A stretch of DNA of 64,000 nucleotides from positions 2,356,001-2,420,000 of the forward strand of contig NZ_CP036175.1 in the NCBI RefSeq assembly GCF_003261575.2, given 5' to 3'. Made by a program: the position numbers and the translations under genes. Below are positions 25,345 to 34,961 of the stretch, piece by piece. The first letter of the stretch is position 1. Each line of letters opens with the position of its first letter. Source of the stretch: Klebsiella huaxiensis. GTDB lineage: Bacteria; Pseudomonadota; Gammaproteobacteria; Enterobacterales; Enterobacteriaceae. The notes beneath the pieces are model-generated. The model saw only the letters and a list, made by a program, of their open reading frames with translations. It ran no database searches and was not told where the DNA came from.

Positions 25345-25589
25345 GACAGACATCCTTTCTCCGCCAAATTTGAAACATGATTTTATACGTGACTATTCGC
25401 AAGATTACCAGTTGCGCAAAACGGGATGCAACTTTCTTCGCATCACGTTCTTTAGAATAGAGAAAGTGTGAAATGAAAAGTCGAAAATGAAACGGCGATC
25501 CCTTTTTAATTACTTTCTGGCGCTATCTGCTCTATAGAGGCTCTGGTATGATGAGTCCAATTGCAACGCTGTGTAATGGAAATCTTATT

Positions 25590-26309
25590 ATGGTCATTAA
25601 GGCGCAAAGCCCGGCGGGTTTCGCTGAAGAGTACATCATTGAAAGTATCTGGAATAACCGTTTTCCTCCCGGCACGATCCTTCCCGCCGAACGTGAACTT
25701 TCTGAACTGATTGGTGTGACCCGTACAACCTTACGTGAAGTGTTGCAACGTCTGGCACGCGATGGCTGGTTGACCATTCAGCATGGCAAACCTACGAAGG
25801 TGAATAATTTCTGGGAAACTTCAGGGCTTAATATTCTTGAAACTCTGGCGCGTCTCGATCATGACAGCGTTCCTCAACTGATTGACAACCTGCTGTCAGT
25901 GCGCACGAATATTTCGACTATTTTTATTCGTACCGCTTTCCGTCAGCATCCTGATAAGGCGCTGGACGTTCTGGCAAGCGCCCGTGAGATTGAAGACCAT
26001 GCCGATGCCTTTGCCGAGCTGGATTACAACATTTTCCGCGGTCTGGCGTTTGCTTCAGGTAACCCGATCTACGGCCTGATCCTCAATGGCATGAAAGGTT
26101 TATATACTCGCATTGGGCGCCACTATTTCGCCAATCCGGAAGCGCGCAGTCTGGCGATGGGCTTCTATCATCAGTTGGCGAAAGTTTGTGAAGAGGGCCT
26201 TCATGAACAGGTTTATGATATTGTGCGCCGCTACGGACACGACAGCGGCGAAATTTGGCATCGTATGCAGAAGAACCTGCCGGGTGATTTAGCGATTAAT
26301 ATGCGTTAA
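25590..26309 (+). CDS. fadR: Fatty acid metabolism regulator FadR
   Basis: 239 residues from ATG at 25590 (MVIKAQSPAGFAEEYI), as in E. coli; an upstream ATG at 25548 adds 14 unmatched residues. A GntR-type winged helix (LPAERELSELIGVTRTTLRE, 40-59) precedes the all-helical acyl-CoA-binding domain. It represses fad genes and activates fabA/fabB, released by long-chain acyl-CoA. Its target fadD is in the same window. Confidence 0.97.
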   Translation: MVIKAQSPAGFAEEYIIESIWNNRFPPGTILPAERELSELIGVTRTTLREVLQRLARDGWLTIQHGKPTKVNNFWETSGLNILETLARLDHDSVPQLIDNLLSVRTNISTIFIRTAFRQHPDKALDVLASAREIEDHADAFAELDYNIFRGLAFASGNPIYGLILNGMKGLYTRIGRHYFANPEARSLAMGFYHQLAKVCEEGLHEQVYDIVRRYGHDSGEIWHRMQKNLPGDLAINMR

Positions 26310-26324
26310 GTCCAGGAAATAATA

Positions 26325-26364
26325 ATAAAAAACGCCCGGCGAGAAACCGGGCGTTTTGCTTTTT
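26325..26364. terminator. Bidirectional terminator between fadR and ycgB
   Basis: aaaaaacgcccgg, a 7-base loop, and ccgggcgtttt form a stem with A and T tracts on its two sides, in the 59-base gap between the convergent genes. Confidence 0.85.
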
Positions 26365-26368
26365 AGGG

Positions 26369-27901
26369 TTAGAGCGGGTTTTGCCGGGGTGGCGTCCGCT
26401 CAAGCAACTCGACGCTACCGTCGGCATTCTGTTGTTCCAGAAGAACATCAAATCCCCACAGGCGATGAACGTGCTTAAGAACCTCGCGACGGCCTTTATC
26501 CAGCGGCACGCGGTTATGCGGCACATAGCGCAGAGTTAACGAGCGATCGCCACGCAGATCGACGTTCCACACCTGGATATTCGGCTCAAGGTTGCTCAGA
26601 TTGTACTGTGCTGAAAGCTTCGAGCGGATCTCACGATATCCCTCTTCATTATGAATGGCTGAAATTTCCAGGTAGTTATTGTGATCATCATCCAGCACGG
26701 TAAAGAAGCGGAAATCACGCATGATTTTCGGCGACAAGAACTGACTAATAAAACTCTCATCCTTGAAATCGCGCATCGCAAAGTGCAGGGTTTCTAACCA
26801 ATCGGAACCGGCAATATCCGGGAACCAATATTTATCCTCTTCCGTCGGCGACTGACAAATACGTTTAATATCCTGGAACATCGCAAAACCCAGCGCATAC
26901 GGGTTAATCCCGCTGTACCACTGGCTATTGTAAGGCGGCTGGAACACGACATTGGTGTGGCTGTGCAGAAACTCCAGCATAAAGCGCTCCGTCACTTTTC
27001 CTTCATCATAAAGATGATTAAGGATGGTGTAGTGCCAGAACGTTGCCCAGCCTTCGTTCATGACTTGCGTCTGCTTCTGCGGATAAAAGTACTGGCTGAC
27101 TTTGCGCACGATGCGCAGAATTTCACGTTGCCACGGTTCCAGCAGCGGCGCGTTTTTCTCCATGAAATAGAGCAGGTTTTCCTGTGGCTCGGAAGGATAG
27201 CGGCGCGCGGCTTCAATGGTTTTTTCCTCTTCTCGCTTCGGCAGGGTGCGCCACAGCATATTCACCTGACTCTGCAGATACTCCTCACGGCTTTTCTGCC
27301 GAGCCTTCTCCTCCTGGAGGGAGATTTTCTGTGGGCGTTTGTAGCGGTCAACGCCATAGTTCATTAACGCATGACAGGAGTCGAGCAGCTTTTCGACTTC
27401 ATCAACGCCGTAGCGCTCTTCACATTCTGTGATGTATTTACGCGCAAAGATCAGATAGTCAATGATCGAGCTGGCATCGGTCCAACTGCGGAATAGATAG
27501 TTGTTTTTGAAGAACGAGTTATGTCCGTAACAGGCGTGCGCCATCACCAGTGCCTGCATGGTAATGGTGTTCTCTTCCATCAAATACGCGATGCAGGGGT
27601 TGGAGTTAATGACGATTTCATAGGCCAGACCTTGCTGACCATGTTTGTAGGCTTGCTCGGTCTCGATGAATTTTTTACCGAACGACCAGTGCGGGTAGTT
27701 AATCGGCATGCCGACGCTGGAGTAAGCATCCATCATCTGCTCGGAAGTAATGACTTCGATTTGGTGCGGATAGGTGTCAAGACGATACAGCTTCGCTACC
27801 CGATCGACTTCTGCCAGATAGGTCTCCAGCAGCTCAAAAGTCCAGTCGGGTCCATCGCTTAAACGGGTTGTGTCCTTGTTCATGGAATCAATCGTAGCCA
27901 T
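26369..27901 (-). CDS. ycgB: SpoVR-family protein YcgB
   Basis: 510 residues from ATG at 27901 (MATIDSMNKDTTRLSDGPDW), matching E. coli YcgB; a frame to 27991 extends into the leader. The SpoVR domain fills most of the chain with ACYGHNSFFKNNYLF and QVMNEGWATFWHYTILN, His/Glu-rich blocks that look metal-binding. In E. coli ycgB is sigma-S dependent and is found with yeaG and yeaH; the biochemical role is unknown. It is divergent from dadA. Confidence 0.94.
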   Translation of the reverse strand: MATIDSMNKDTTRLSDGPDWTFELLETYLAEVDRVAKLYRLDTYPHQIEVITSEQMMDAYSSVGMPINYPHWSFGKKFIETEQAYKHGQQGLAYEIVINSNPCIAYLMEENTITMQALVMAHACYGHNSFFKNNYLFRSWTDASSIIDYLIFARKYITECEERYGVDEVEKLLDSCHALMNYGVDRYKRPQKISLQEEKARQKSREEYLQSQVNMLWRTLPKREEEKTIEAARRYPSEPQENLLYFMEKNAPLLEPWQREILRIVRKVSQYFYPQKQTQVMNEGWATFWHYTILNHLYDEGKVTERFMLEFLHSHTNVVFQPPYNSQWYSGINPYALGFAMFQDIKRICQSPTEEDKYWFPDIAGSDWLETLHFAMRDFKDESFISQFLSPKIMRDFRFFTVLDDDHNNYLEISAIHNEEGYREIRSKLSAQYNLSNLEPNIQVWNVDLRGDRSLTLRYVPHNRVPLDKGRREVLKHVHRLWGFDVLLEQQNADGSVELLERTPPRQNPL

Positions 27902-28222
27902 TAGCGCGCCCTCGTTGTTGATGGTTCTCTCTGTACGGAAAACCTCATAACAAGCATAGAACACGGTGCTACAAACTGCGTCCGGCAGCAATTTATTTTC
28001 TTCGCGATTTCACAATCTTAAAGGCGATATTCATCCCTTTAATCAGAACTTTATTCTGCTGAAAAATGAAGCGTAGCAGGAGATAGTAAAACATTGGTGT
28101 CAGGTATCATGCGGTGTCGTGTGAGATAAGTCACCATAAATAAAGCGTATGTTGAATAATATTTTCATCTGAGTTATCAATTTGTAATCAGATGATTGTT
28201 CTTTAACTATTACGGAGTCGCT
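27902..28222. other. ycgB-dadA divergent intergenic region
   Basis: 321 bases with no gene. It carries the leaders of ycgB (leftward) and dadAX (rightward), including a clear CRP site at 28117-28138. Lrp, which controls dadAX in E. coli, binds degenerate AT-rich sites that cannot be called by eye here. Confidence 0.6.
28117..28138 (+). promoter_or_regulatory. CRP site of the dadAX promoter
   Basis: tcg-TGTGA-gataag-TCACC-ata matches nine of the ten core bases of the CRP consensus. It lies 85 bases before dadA; E. coli dadAX is CRP-activated and Lrp-controlled. Confidence 0.7.
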
Positions 28223-29521
28223 ATGCGAATCGTCATACTGGGAAGTGGGGTGGTTGGGGTCGCGAGTGCATGGTATTTAAGCCAGGCAGGACATCAGGTG
28301 ACGGTTATCGACCGCCAACCGGGTCCCGCTGAAGAGACCAGTGCTGCTAACGCCGGACAGATCTCTCCGGGCTATGCCGCGCCGTGGGCGGCACCGGGCG
28401 TGCCGCTGAAGGCGATTAAATGGATGTTCCAGAAACATGCCCCTTTGGCCATCGGTCTGGATGGCACCCAGTTCCAGCTGAAATGGATGTGGCAGATGCT
28501 GCGTAACTGCGATACTCGCCACTATATGGAAAATAAAGGGCGCATGGTTCGGCTGGCGGAATATAGTCGCGACTGCCTGAAAGCGCTGCGCGAAAGCACC
28601 GGAATCCAGTATGAAGGCCGTCAGGGCGGCACTCTCCAGCTTTTTCGTACCGACAAACAGTTCGAAAATGCCACCCGTGATATCGCGGTACTGCAGGATG
28701 CGGGGGTGCCTTATCAACTGCTGGAAGCGAATCGACTGCTGGAAGTTGAACCGGCACTGGCTGAAGTGAGCCACAAGCTGACCGGTGGCCTGCGTTTGCC
28801 CAATGATGAAACCGGTGATTGCCAGCTTTTCACCACTCGTCTTGCGGCGATGGCGGAACAGGCCGGGGTGACTTTCCGCTTTAATACTTCAGTGGATGCG
28901 CTGCTATATGAAGGTGAGCAGATCTCCGGCGTGAAGTGCGGAGCTGAAATCATCAAAGCTGACGCTTACGTCATGGCTATGGGTTCATATTCAACGGCGA
29001 TGCTGAAAGGGCTGGTGGATATTCCGGTTTATCCGCTGAAAGGCTATTCACTAACGATTCCGATTGCCCATGAAGACGGCGCGCCGGTATCGACTATCCT
29101 TGATGAAACTTACAAAATCGCCATCACCCGCTTCGATAATCGAATTCGCGTCGGTGGGATGGCGGAGATTGTCGGTTTTAATAAAGAACTGTTGCAGCCC
29201 AGGCGTGAAACGCTGGAGATGGTGGTACGCGATCTGTTCCCACGCGGTGGACACATTGAACAAGCGGCATTCTGGACTGGGCTGCGCCCAATGACCCCAG
29301 ATGGTACGCCAGTGGTCGGCCGCACAGCGTATAAAAATCTGTGGTTGAACACCGGGCACGGTACTTTGGGCTGGACGATGGCTTGCGGTTCCGGACAGTT
29401 GATTAGCGATCTGATTTCCGGGCGTACTCCGGCGATCCCGTATGATGATCTTGCCGTTGCCCGCTACGGCCGTGGTTTTATCCCGACTCGCGCTCAACAT
29501 CTGCACGGTGTTCACAATTAA
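28223..29521 (+). CDS. dadA: D-amino acid dehydrogenase
   Basis: 432 residues from ATG at 28223, as in E. coli. DadA oxidises D-alanine to pyruvate at the inner membrane, passing electrons to the respiratory chain. The FAD-binding GSGVVGVASAWYLSQAG is at about residues 7-23, and a C-terminal GHGTLGWTMACGSG closes the FAD site. TTACGGAG precedes the start. With dadX it forms the L-alanine catabolic operon. Confidence 0.97.
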   Translation: MRIVILGSGVVGVASAWYLSQAGHQVTVIDRQPGPAEETSAANAGQISPGYAAPWAAPGVPLKAIKWMFQKHAPLAIGLDGTQFQLKWMWQMLRNCDTRHYMENKGRMVRLAEYSRDCLKALRESTGIQYEGRQGGTLQLFRTDKQFENATRDIAVLQDAGVPYQLLEANRLLEVEPALAEVSHKLTGGLRLPNDETGDCQLFTTRLAAMAEQAGVTFRFNTSVDALLYEGEQISGVKCGAEIIKADAYVMAMGSYSTAMLKGLVDIPVYPLKGYSLTIPIAHEDGAPVSTILDETYKIAITRFDNRIRVGGMAEIVGFNKELLQPRRETLEMVVRDLFPRGGHIEQAAFWTGLRPMTPDGTPVVGRTAYKNLWLNTGHGTLGWTMACGSGQLISDLISGRTPAIPYDDLAVARYGRGFIPTRAQHLHGVHN

Positions 29522-29533
29522 CAAGGAGCTTTC

Positions 29534-30604
29534 ATGTCCCGTCCAGTCAAGGCCAGCATTGATATGTCAGCCTTACGACAAAATCAGCAAATTGTTCGCC
29601 GCGCGGCACCCGACTCGCGCCTGTGGGCGGTCGTTAAAGCTAATGCATATGGCCACGGTCTGGCGAGGGTCTGGAATGCGCTAAGCGCGGCAGACGGTTT
29701 CGCCATGTTAAATCTGGAAGAGGCGATCCTGCTGCGTGAACTGGGCTGGAAAGGGCCGATACTGATGCTGGAGGGTTTCTTCCATGCTGATGAACTGGCG
29801 CTGTTTGATAAATACCGCCTGACGACCAGTGTGCACAGTAACTGGCAAATAAAAGCGCTACAGCAAGCAAAACTCCACGCGCCGCTTGATATTTACGTCA
29901 AGGTTAATAGCGGGATGAATCGGCTGGGTTTTATGCCGGACCGTCTGCAAATCGTCTGGCAGCAGCTACGAGCGCTCGCTAACGTCAGTGAAATGACGCT
30001 GATGTCGCACTTTGCCGAAGCGGAAAATCCGCATGGAATTGTGGAGCCGATGCGGCGCATTGAGCAGGCTGCCGAAGGGCTGGATTGCCCGCGATCGCTG
30101 GCTAACTCAGCGGCAACCCTGTGGCATCCTGAGTCGCATTTTAACTGGGTCAGACCGGGGATTGTACTCTATGGCGCTTCGCCTTCCGGTCTGTGGCAGG
30201 ATGTGGCTAATACCGGGCTGAAGCCGGTGATGACGTTAAGCAGCGAGATTATCGGCGTGCAGAATCTGAAACCCGGTGAAGCGGTGGGATATGGCGGCAT
30301 TTACAGGACTACGCAGGAGCAGCGAATTGGCATCGTGGCCTGCGGATATGCCGATGGTTATCCCCGCTTGGCGCCGAGCGGTACGCCAGTGCTGGTTGAC
30401 GGCATACGCACGACGACGGTAGGGCGAATATCGATGGATATGCTGGCGGTGGATTTAACCCCTTGCCCGCAGGCGGGGATTGGCACACCGGTCGAACTAT
30501 GGGGTAAAGAGATTAAAATTGACGATGTCGCTGCGAGCAGCGGCACCGTCGGTTATGAACTCATGTGCGCTCTTGCGCCGCGAGTGCCGGTTGTGACGCT
30601 GTAA
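29534..30604 (+). CDS. dadX: Catabolic alanine racemase
   Basis: 356 residues. DadX converts L-alanine to D-alanine for DadA. The PLP lysine is Lys35 in VVKANAYGHG; the second catalytic base, a tyrosine, lies in the GYGGIYRT region near 254-261. AACAAGGAG precedes the start, 12 bases after dadA. The pairing with dadA identifies it as the catabolic rather than the biosynthetic (alr) enzyme. Confidence 0.97.
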   Translation: MSRPVKASIDMSALRQNQQIVRRAAPDSRLWAVVKANAYGHGLARVWNALSAADGFAMLNLEEAILLRELGWKGPILMLEGFFHADELALFDKYRLTTSVHSNWQIKALQQAKLHAPLDIYVKVNSGMNRLGFMPDRLQIVWQQLRALANVSEMTLMSHFAEAENPHGIVEPMRRIEQAAEGLDCPRSLANSAATLWHPESHFNWVRPGIVLYGASPSGLWQDVANTGLKPVMTLSSEIIGVQNLKPGEAVGYGGIYRTTQEQRIGIVACGYADGYPRLAPSGTPVLVDGIRTTTVGRISMDMLAVDLTPCPQAGIGTPVELWGKEIKIDDVAASSGTVGYELMCALAPRVPVVTL

Positions 30605-30610
30605 CTTAAT

Positions 30611-30632
30611 GTGAGGCGGATCACTCCGCCTC
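30611..30632. terminator. Hairpin at the convergent ends of dadX and cvrA
   Basis: tgaggcgga-tcac-tccgcctca is a perfect 9-base stem that overlaps the 3' end of cvrA. No U-tract follows on either strand. Confidence 0.5.
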
Positions 30633-32354
30633 ATCTTCTGCCATCCGAACGCCGACTCTCAGGACGTGATCTTCCTCTTTTTCCGCCACCGTCCACACCA
30701 TCCCGGCAAACTCCACCTGATCGCCGACAACTGGTGCTGCGCCTAATAGATGCTGGACAACGTCGCCTAGCGACTGCTGCTGGTCGCGGAACTCTTCTCC
30801 GCCGTCAATGCCGTAAATCTGCGCCACATCGGCGAACTTCGCGTTGGCATCAAGAATGAAATCGCCGAAGAAACGCTGATCGAGCGCCACCGGCGGTGAC
30901 TGGCTAAACATTTTACCCAGTGCGGGTAGATCGCGCTCGCGACCGATTACGCAGAGAATGTCGCCTTCCAGCAGGCGCGTGCTGCCGGTGGGGTGCAGCA
31001 GAACGTTATCGCGAAACAATGCCGCAATGCGCGTTTCTGGTGGCATGTGCAGATCGCGCAAGGCCGCACCAATGCACCACTTCTCAGCGCTGAGCTGATA
31101 GACGAACTGTTCCCACGGATTCTCCGGGTGAATATCCAGCCCGACGCGGGAGATAGGCGAACCAATCGGTGGCACCACCACTTTGGCCTTTTTCGCCGCC
31201 CACGATAGCGATGTTCCCTGCAACAGCAGCGATACCAACACCACGAAGAAGGCCACGTTGAAGAACAAGCGCGCGTTCTCCAGTCCTGCCATCATCGGGA
31301 AGACGGCGAGAATAATCGGCACCGCGCCACGCAGGCCGACCCAGCTGATGAAAATGCGCTCGCGCAGATTAAAACCGCGAAATGGCAGCAGACCGGCAAA
31401 CACCGACAGCGGTCGAGCGATAAAAATCATCCACATCGACAGGATCAGCGCCGGGATGGCAATGGGCCAGAGGTCGGACGGCGTCACCAGCAGACCGAGC
31501 ACAAGGAACATGGCGATTTGCGCCAGCCACGCCAGACCATCAAAGTTTTGCAGAATGCCGTGGCGGTTACGAATCGGTCGGTTGCCCAGCAGGAAGCCGC
31601 ACAGATACACTGCGAGGATGCCGCTGCCGTCCAGCGAGGTGGTCGCGGCAAAAATCATGATCCCGCCGCTCAGCGCCAGCAGAGGGTAAAGACCGGTAGG
31701 CAGCACAATGCGGTTGATCATCTGTAGCAGCAGATAGCCACCGCCGAGACCAATGGCAATGCCCAGTCCGAACTGCTGCACGATATGCACCACGAATATC
31801 CAGCTCAGGCCGGTTTCGTGCTGCTGAATCATTTCGATAAGAGTAATGGTCAGGAACACCGCCATCGGATCGTTGCTGCCTGACTCTATCTCCAGCGTGG
31901 AGCCGACGCGTTCGTTCAGGCCTTTGCCACCAAGCAGCGAGAATACCGCAGCCGCATCGGTGGAGCCGACGATTGCGCCGATCAGCATTCCCTCAATCAG
32001 ATTGAGGTTGAATAGCCAGGCTGCCATCAGACCGGTCAGGGCGGAGGTTATCAATACCCCCACCGTGGCGAGCGAAAGCGCGGGCCACAGCGCGACGCGA
32101 AAGGAGCTGGCCTGGGTGCGCATCCCGCCATCCAGCAGAATCACCGCCAGCGCCAGGTTGCTCACCATATAGGCGAAAGGATAGTTGTCAAACGGGATGC
32201 CGCCGATACCGTCAACGCCTGCCAACATCCCAATAGCTAAGAAGATAACCAGAATGGGGATGCCGAGGCGTGAGGAAAAGGAACTTAATAAGATGCTACA
32301 GGTTACTAAAACAGAACCCAGAATAAACAGACTAATGACCGCAGCGGCGTCCAA
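30621..32354 (-). CDS. cvrA: K+/H+ antiporter CvrA (NhaP2 type)
   Basis: 577 residues (E. coli 578). About twelve membrane helices of the CPA1 family occupy residues 1-400; GSTDAAAVFSLLGGKGLNERVGS and IESGSNDPMAVFLT contain the ion-binding aspartates. An RCK-C (TrkA-C) domain follows at about 405-485 and a CorC/HlyC-type domain to the end, both regulatory. The protein supports growth at low osmolarity by potassium extrusion. It is convergent with dadX. Confidence 0.95.
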   Translation of the reverse strand: MDAAAVISLFILGSVLVTCSILLSSFSSRLGIPILVIFLAIGMLAGVDGIGGIPFDNYPFAYMVSNLALAVILLDGGMRTQASSFRVALWPALSLATVGVLITSALTGLMAAWLFNLNLIEGMLIGAIVGSTDAAAVFSLLGGKGLNERVGSTLEIESGSNDPMAVFLTITLIEMIQQHETGLSWIFVVHIVQQFGLGIAIGLGGGYLLLQMINRIVLPTGLYPLLALSGGIMIFAATTSLDGSGILAVYLCGFLLGNRPIRNRHGILQNFDGLAWLAQIAMFLVLGLLVTPSDLWPIAIPALILSMWMIFIARPLSVFAGLLPFRGFNLRERIFISWVGLRGAVPIILAVFPMMAGLENARLFFNVAFFVVLVSLLLQGTSLSWAAKKAKVVVPPIGSPISRVGLDIHPENPWEQFVYQLSAEKWCIGAALRDLHMPPETRIAALFRDNVLLHPTGSTRLLEGDILCVIGRERDLPALGKMFSQSPPVALDQRFFGDFILDANAKFADVAQIYGIDGGEEFRDQQQSLGDVVQHLLGAAPVVGDQVEFAGMVWTVAEKEEDHVLRVGVRMAEDEAE

Positions 32355-32446
32355 TGTTGACGTACTCCTTACTGGCGTGAAGATTAATTAAAAACTACAC
32401 CATTTTAACAATCTGACGCTTATCAGGATATGCGTTAGAGGAATTT

Positions 32447-33361
32447 TTATTCGACCAGCACTGGATGCCCGCTAATGGTTAACGTGGTGATGGACGCGTT
32501 GTTCACTAACAGCGCCCGCGCACCAAGCGGTAGGGTCACGGTACGCTGTTCATGGCCGAAATCCAGACCGCTGATTACAGGGATGTTAAGCTGCGCGCGA
32601 AGGTAGTCGTATACCATCGGCAGGTCATATCCGGCGTCGTAGTCATTGGTATTGGCTTCGGTAAAACTGCCGAGAATAATCGCCCGCTGGCGTGCCAGAA
32701 TGCCGCTATTGAGCAACTGCAACAGCATTCGTTCGACGCGAAACGGATGCTCGTTAATGTCCTCAAGCACCAGAATGCCGTCGCTAATTTGCGGTAGCCA
32801 CGGCGTACCGATAAGCGAGGTCAGCATCGCCAGATTACCGCCCCACAGGGTGCCGTCGGCGCGACAGCTCGGCCCGTCTCCGTGCCATTCGAGAGTAAAC
32901 GCCGGATTATGCAACGCCTGCCAGAAATGATGATCGGTAAATTCATTAAGCGTTTCAGCGCCAAAGTTTCCGGCCAGCATCGGGCCGCTAAAAGTGATTA
33001 TGCTACCCTTTGCCAGCAGGCCCATTTGAATGGCGGTGAAATCGCTATGGCCGCAAATAAGTAGAGGATCCTGCAGCTGGCGAGCGACCAGCGCCGGCCA
33101 GTCAATGTGCGGCAGCAGACGAGTCGCGCCGTAGCCACCGCGTACCGCCAGCACGATGCGGTTTTTGCCGTCGAGAGAGGCGAGCTGGTTGATATCGGCA
33201 AGGCGTTCACTCTCAGTTCCGGCGAAACGCAGCGCCCGGCGAGGGATAACCTCTTCGTGCATGACCTGATGTCCGGCCTCCTGCAGACGTTGAACGCCGC
33301 GGTTCGCCGCCTCCTGGTTGATGCAATAACCGGAAGGGGCGATGAGATAAAACTGAGACAT
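32447..33361 (-). CDS. ldcA: Murein tetrapeptide carboxypeptidase (LD-carboxypeptidase A)
   Basis: 304 residues, peptidase family S66. It removes the terminal D-alanine from cytoplasmic muropeptide tetrapeptides during wall recycling. The nucleophile is Ser106 in LICGHSDFTA, as in E. coli; GYGATRLLPHIDW and LDFGHEQRTVTLPLG carry other conserved positions. AAGGAATTGTC precedes the ATG. It is divergent from emtA, another peptidoglycan enzyme. Confidence 0.95.
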   Translation of the reverse strand: MSQFYLIAPSGYCINQEAANRGVQRLQEAGHQVMHEEVIPRRALRFAGTESERLADINQLASLDGKNRIVLAVRGGYGATRLLPHIDWPALVARQLQDPLLICGHSDFTAIQMGLLAKGSIITFSGPMLAGNFGAETLNEFTDHHFWQALHNPAFTLEWHGDGPSCRADGTLWGGNLAMLTSLIGTPWLPQISDGILVLEDINEHPFRVERMLLQLLNSGILARQRAIILGSFTEANTNDYDAGYDLPMVYDYLRAQLNIPVISGLDFGHEQRTVTLPLGARALLVNNASITTLTISGHPVLVE

Positions 33362-33456
33362 GACAATTCCTTGCTAAGAATGAAAGGGTTATCATGCCGC
33401 CTGGAGCGTTTATTGTCATCTTCAGGCGGCAAACTTCAGCCAATAAGGATAGATGT

Positions 33457-34068
33457 GTGAAATTAAGATGGTGTGTTTTTTTAGTGGTCTTGTTGGCCGG
33501 TTGTAGCTCGAAACATGATTATCGTAATCCGCCGTGGAACGCGGAAGTCCCGGTTAAGCGGGCGATGCAGTGGATGCCAATCAGTGAAAAAGCCGGTGCG
33601 GCGTGGGGCGTTGACCCGCAGCTGATTACCGCAATCATCGCCATTGAATCCGGTGGCAACCCGACGGTGGTCAGCAAATCGGGCGCGGTTGGCCTGATGC
33701 AACTTAAACCTTCGACATCCGGTCGCGACGTCTACCGGCGCATGGGCTGGAGCGGCGATCCTTCGGTGAGCGAGCTGAAAAATCCTGAACGCAATATTTC
33801 CATGGGAGCCGCCTATCTGAGCATCCTTGAAAACGGTCCGCTGGCCGGTATTAAGGACCCGCAGGTAATGCGCTATGCGGTGGTGGTCTCCTACGCTAAC
33901 GGAGCGGGCGCGCTGTTAAGGACATTCTCGTCTAATCGACAGGATGCGATTGAAGAGATTAACGATATGGACGCTGATGACTTCTTTGAGCACGTAGTGA
34001 AGAAGCACCCGGCCCCGCAGGCTCCGCGCTATATCTGGAAGCTACAGAAAGCGCTGGATGCGATGTAA
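33457..34068 (+). CDS. emtA: Membrane-bound endolytic lytic transglycosylase
   Basis: 203 residues from GTG at 33457, matching E. coli EmtA (MltE). A lipoprotein signal ends in LAGC (Cys16), anchoring it in the outer membrane. The SLT fold carries the catalytic Glu64 in IIAIESGGNP, with GAVGLMQLKPSTSGRDVYR and NISMGAAYLSIL after it. It cleaves glycan strands internally to give 1,6-anhydro products. AAGGAT lies 7 bases before the start. Confidence 0.95.
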   Translation: MKLRWCVFLVVLLAGCSSKHDYRNPPWNAEVPVKRAMQWMPISEKAGAAWGVDPQLITAIIAIESGGNPTVVSKSGAVGLMQLKPSTSGRDVYRRMGWSGDPSVSELKNPERNISMGAAYLSILENGPLAGIKDPQVMRYAVVVSYANGAGALLRTFSSNRQDAIEEINDMDADDFFEHVVKKHPAPQAPRYIWKLQKALDAM

Positions 34069-34079
34069 TACATCCTCTC

Positions 34080-34107
34080 ACCCCGCAGGTATTGCGTCCT
34101 GCGGGGT
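34080..34107. terminator. Hairpin between emtA and the accessory membrane-protein pair
   Basis: accccgcagg and cctgcggggt flank an 8-base loop, 12 bases past the emtA stop and just beyond the convergent gene's stop. There is no clear U-tract. Confidence 0.5.
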
Positions 34108-34123
34108 AAACGCTTCAGGCAAC

Positions 34124-34945
34124 CTAATCCTCTGTGCGAAGCGAAGTGATATCGCTTATCGGCCCAATCAACTCTTTATATTCCCGATAGTGTTCAGGAA
34201 GGGAATCCACGCCGTTTACCGCAACATAGAACATGGCCGCAGCATCATCCATTTCATCGCCATTTCGCGTTAATTCTGCTCGTAAAGCATCAATACAGGC
34301 ATGGGCGTCATTATGGGAAATACCGTTGAAGTCCAGTCTATTTTGGTCCCATATTGTGTCGATCCATAATGGCAACCACAGCATGCAGCCTATGAGCATT
34401 AACAACCAACTAAAGATGTTGTCAGCGAGATTGTGATAGATAAGAGCCTTACAGGCTAATATTGCACCTAACGCAATAGAAGGAAGGCCGATCATTAGCA
34501 AATTCCCCCAGCGGCGTAGCGAACTTAAGGCCAAACCCGCGTTGTGCATGTGTTCCTGCCAGATGTTGACTCTGGCAATACTGAGGTTGCTGGGAAGATC
34601 CTCGTGACACGGTTTTCGTACATCAAAATGATCAAATAACGCTCTTTCAATAACGTTCATTTCGCAGGAGGCATAGCGACCGTTGGCCAAAACCAGCACG
34701 GCTTCTGGACTCCATAGATATTTTTTATTTAATAAGCTAAACATTGCCAGCTGAATCACCCTTGTCCCTTCACCATCAATCCACGCCAACAACCACGGGT
34801 CGATACCGGTAACGTTCCGTTGAGCTTTGGCCGTAGGCCGCATCAGGACGATAATAATCCCTATAAGAAAATAGATGACCGGAACGATAACGACGAAACA
34901 GCCGAGAAACAGCAGAGGGTGCATATGCATTATGAAATTCCACAC
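34124..34945 (-). CDS. Unknown membrane protein, TIGR04222-like (second of a pair)
   Basis: 273 residues from GTG at 34945, chosen because AGAGGGG lies 7 bases upstream; a TTG frame to 34969 would overlap the previous gene. One membrane helix lies at the N-terminus (FLGCFVVIVPVIYFLIGIII) and two in the middle (LMIGLPSIALGAILAC and NIFSWLLMLIGCMLWLPLW). The middle block DPWLLAWIDGEGTRVIQLAMFSLL recalls the TIGR04222 membrane family, but the usual Cys/Gly-rich tail is missing. It is paralogous to the gene just upstream (34962-35813) and starts 16 bases after it. Base composition is more AT-rich than the neighbours, suggesting acquisition. Function unknown. Confidence 0.7.
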   Translation of the reverse strand: MWNFIMHMHPLLFLGCFVVIVPVIYFLIGIIIVLMRPTAKAQRNVTGIDPWLLAWIDGEGTRVIQLAMFSLLNKKYLWSPEAVLVLANGRYASCEMNVIERALFDHFDVRKPCHEDLPSNLSIARVNIWQEHMHNAGLALSSLRRWGNLLMIGLPSIALGAILACKALIYHNLADNIFSWLLMLIGCMLWLPLWIDTIWDQNRLDFNGISHNDAHACIDALRAELTRNGDEMDDAAAMFYVAVNGVDSLPEHYREYKELIGPISDITSLRTED

Positions 34946-34961
34946 GTTATTTCCCCTCTGG

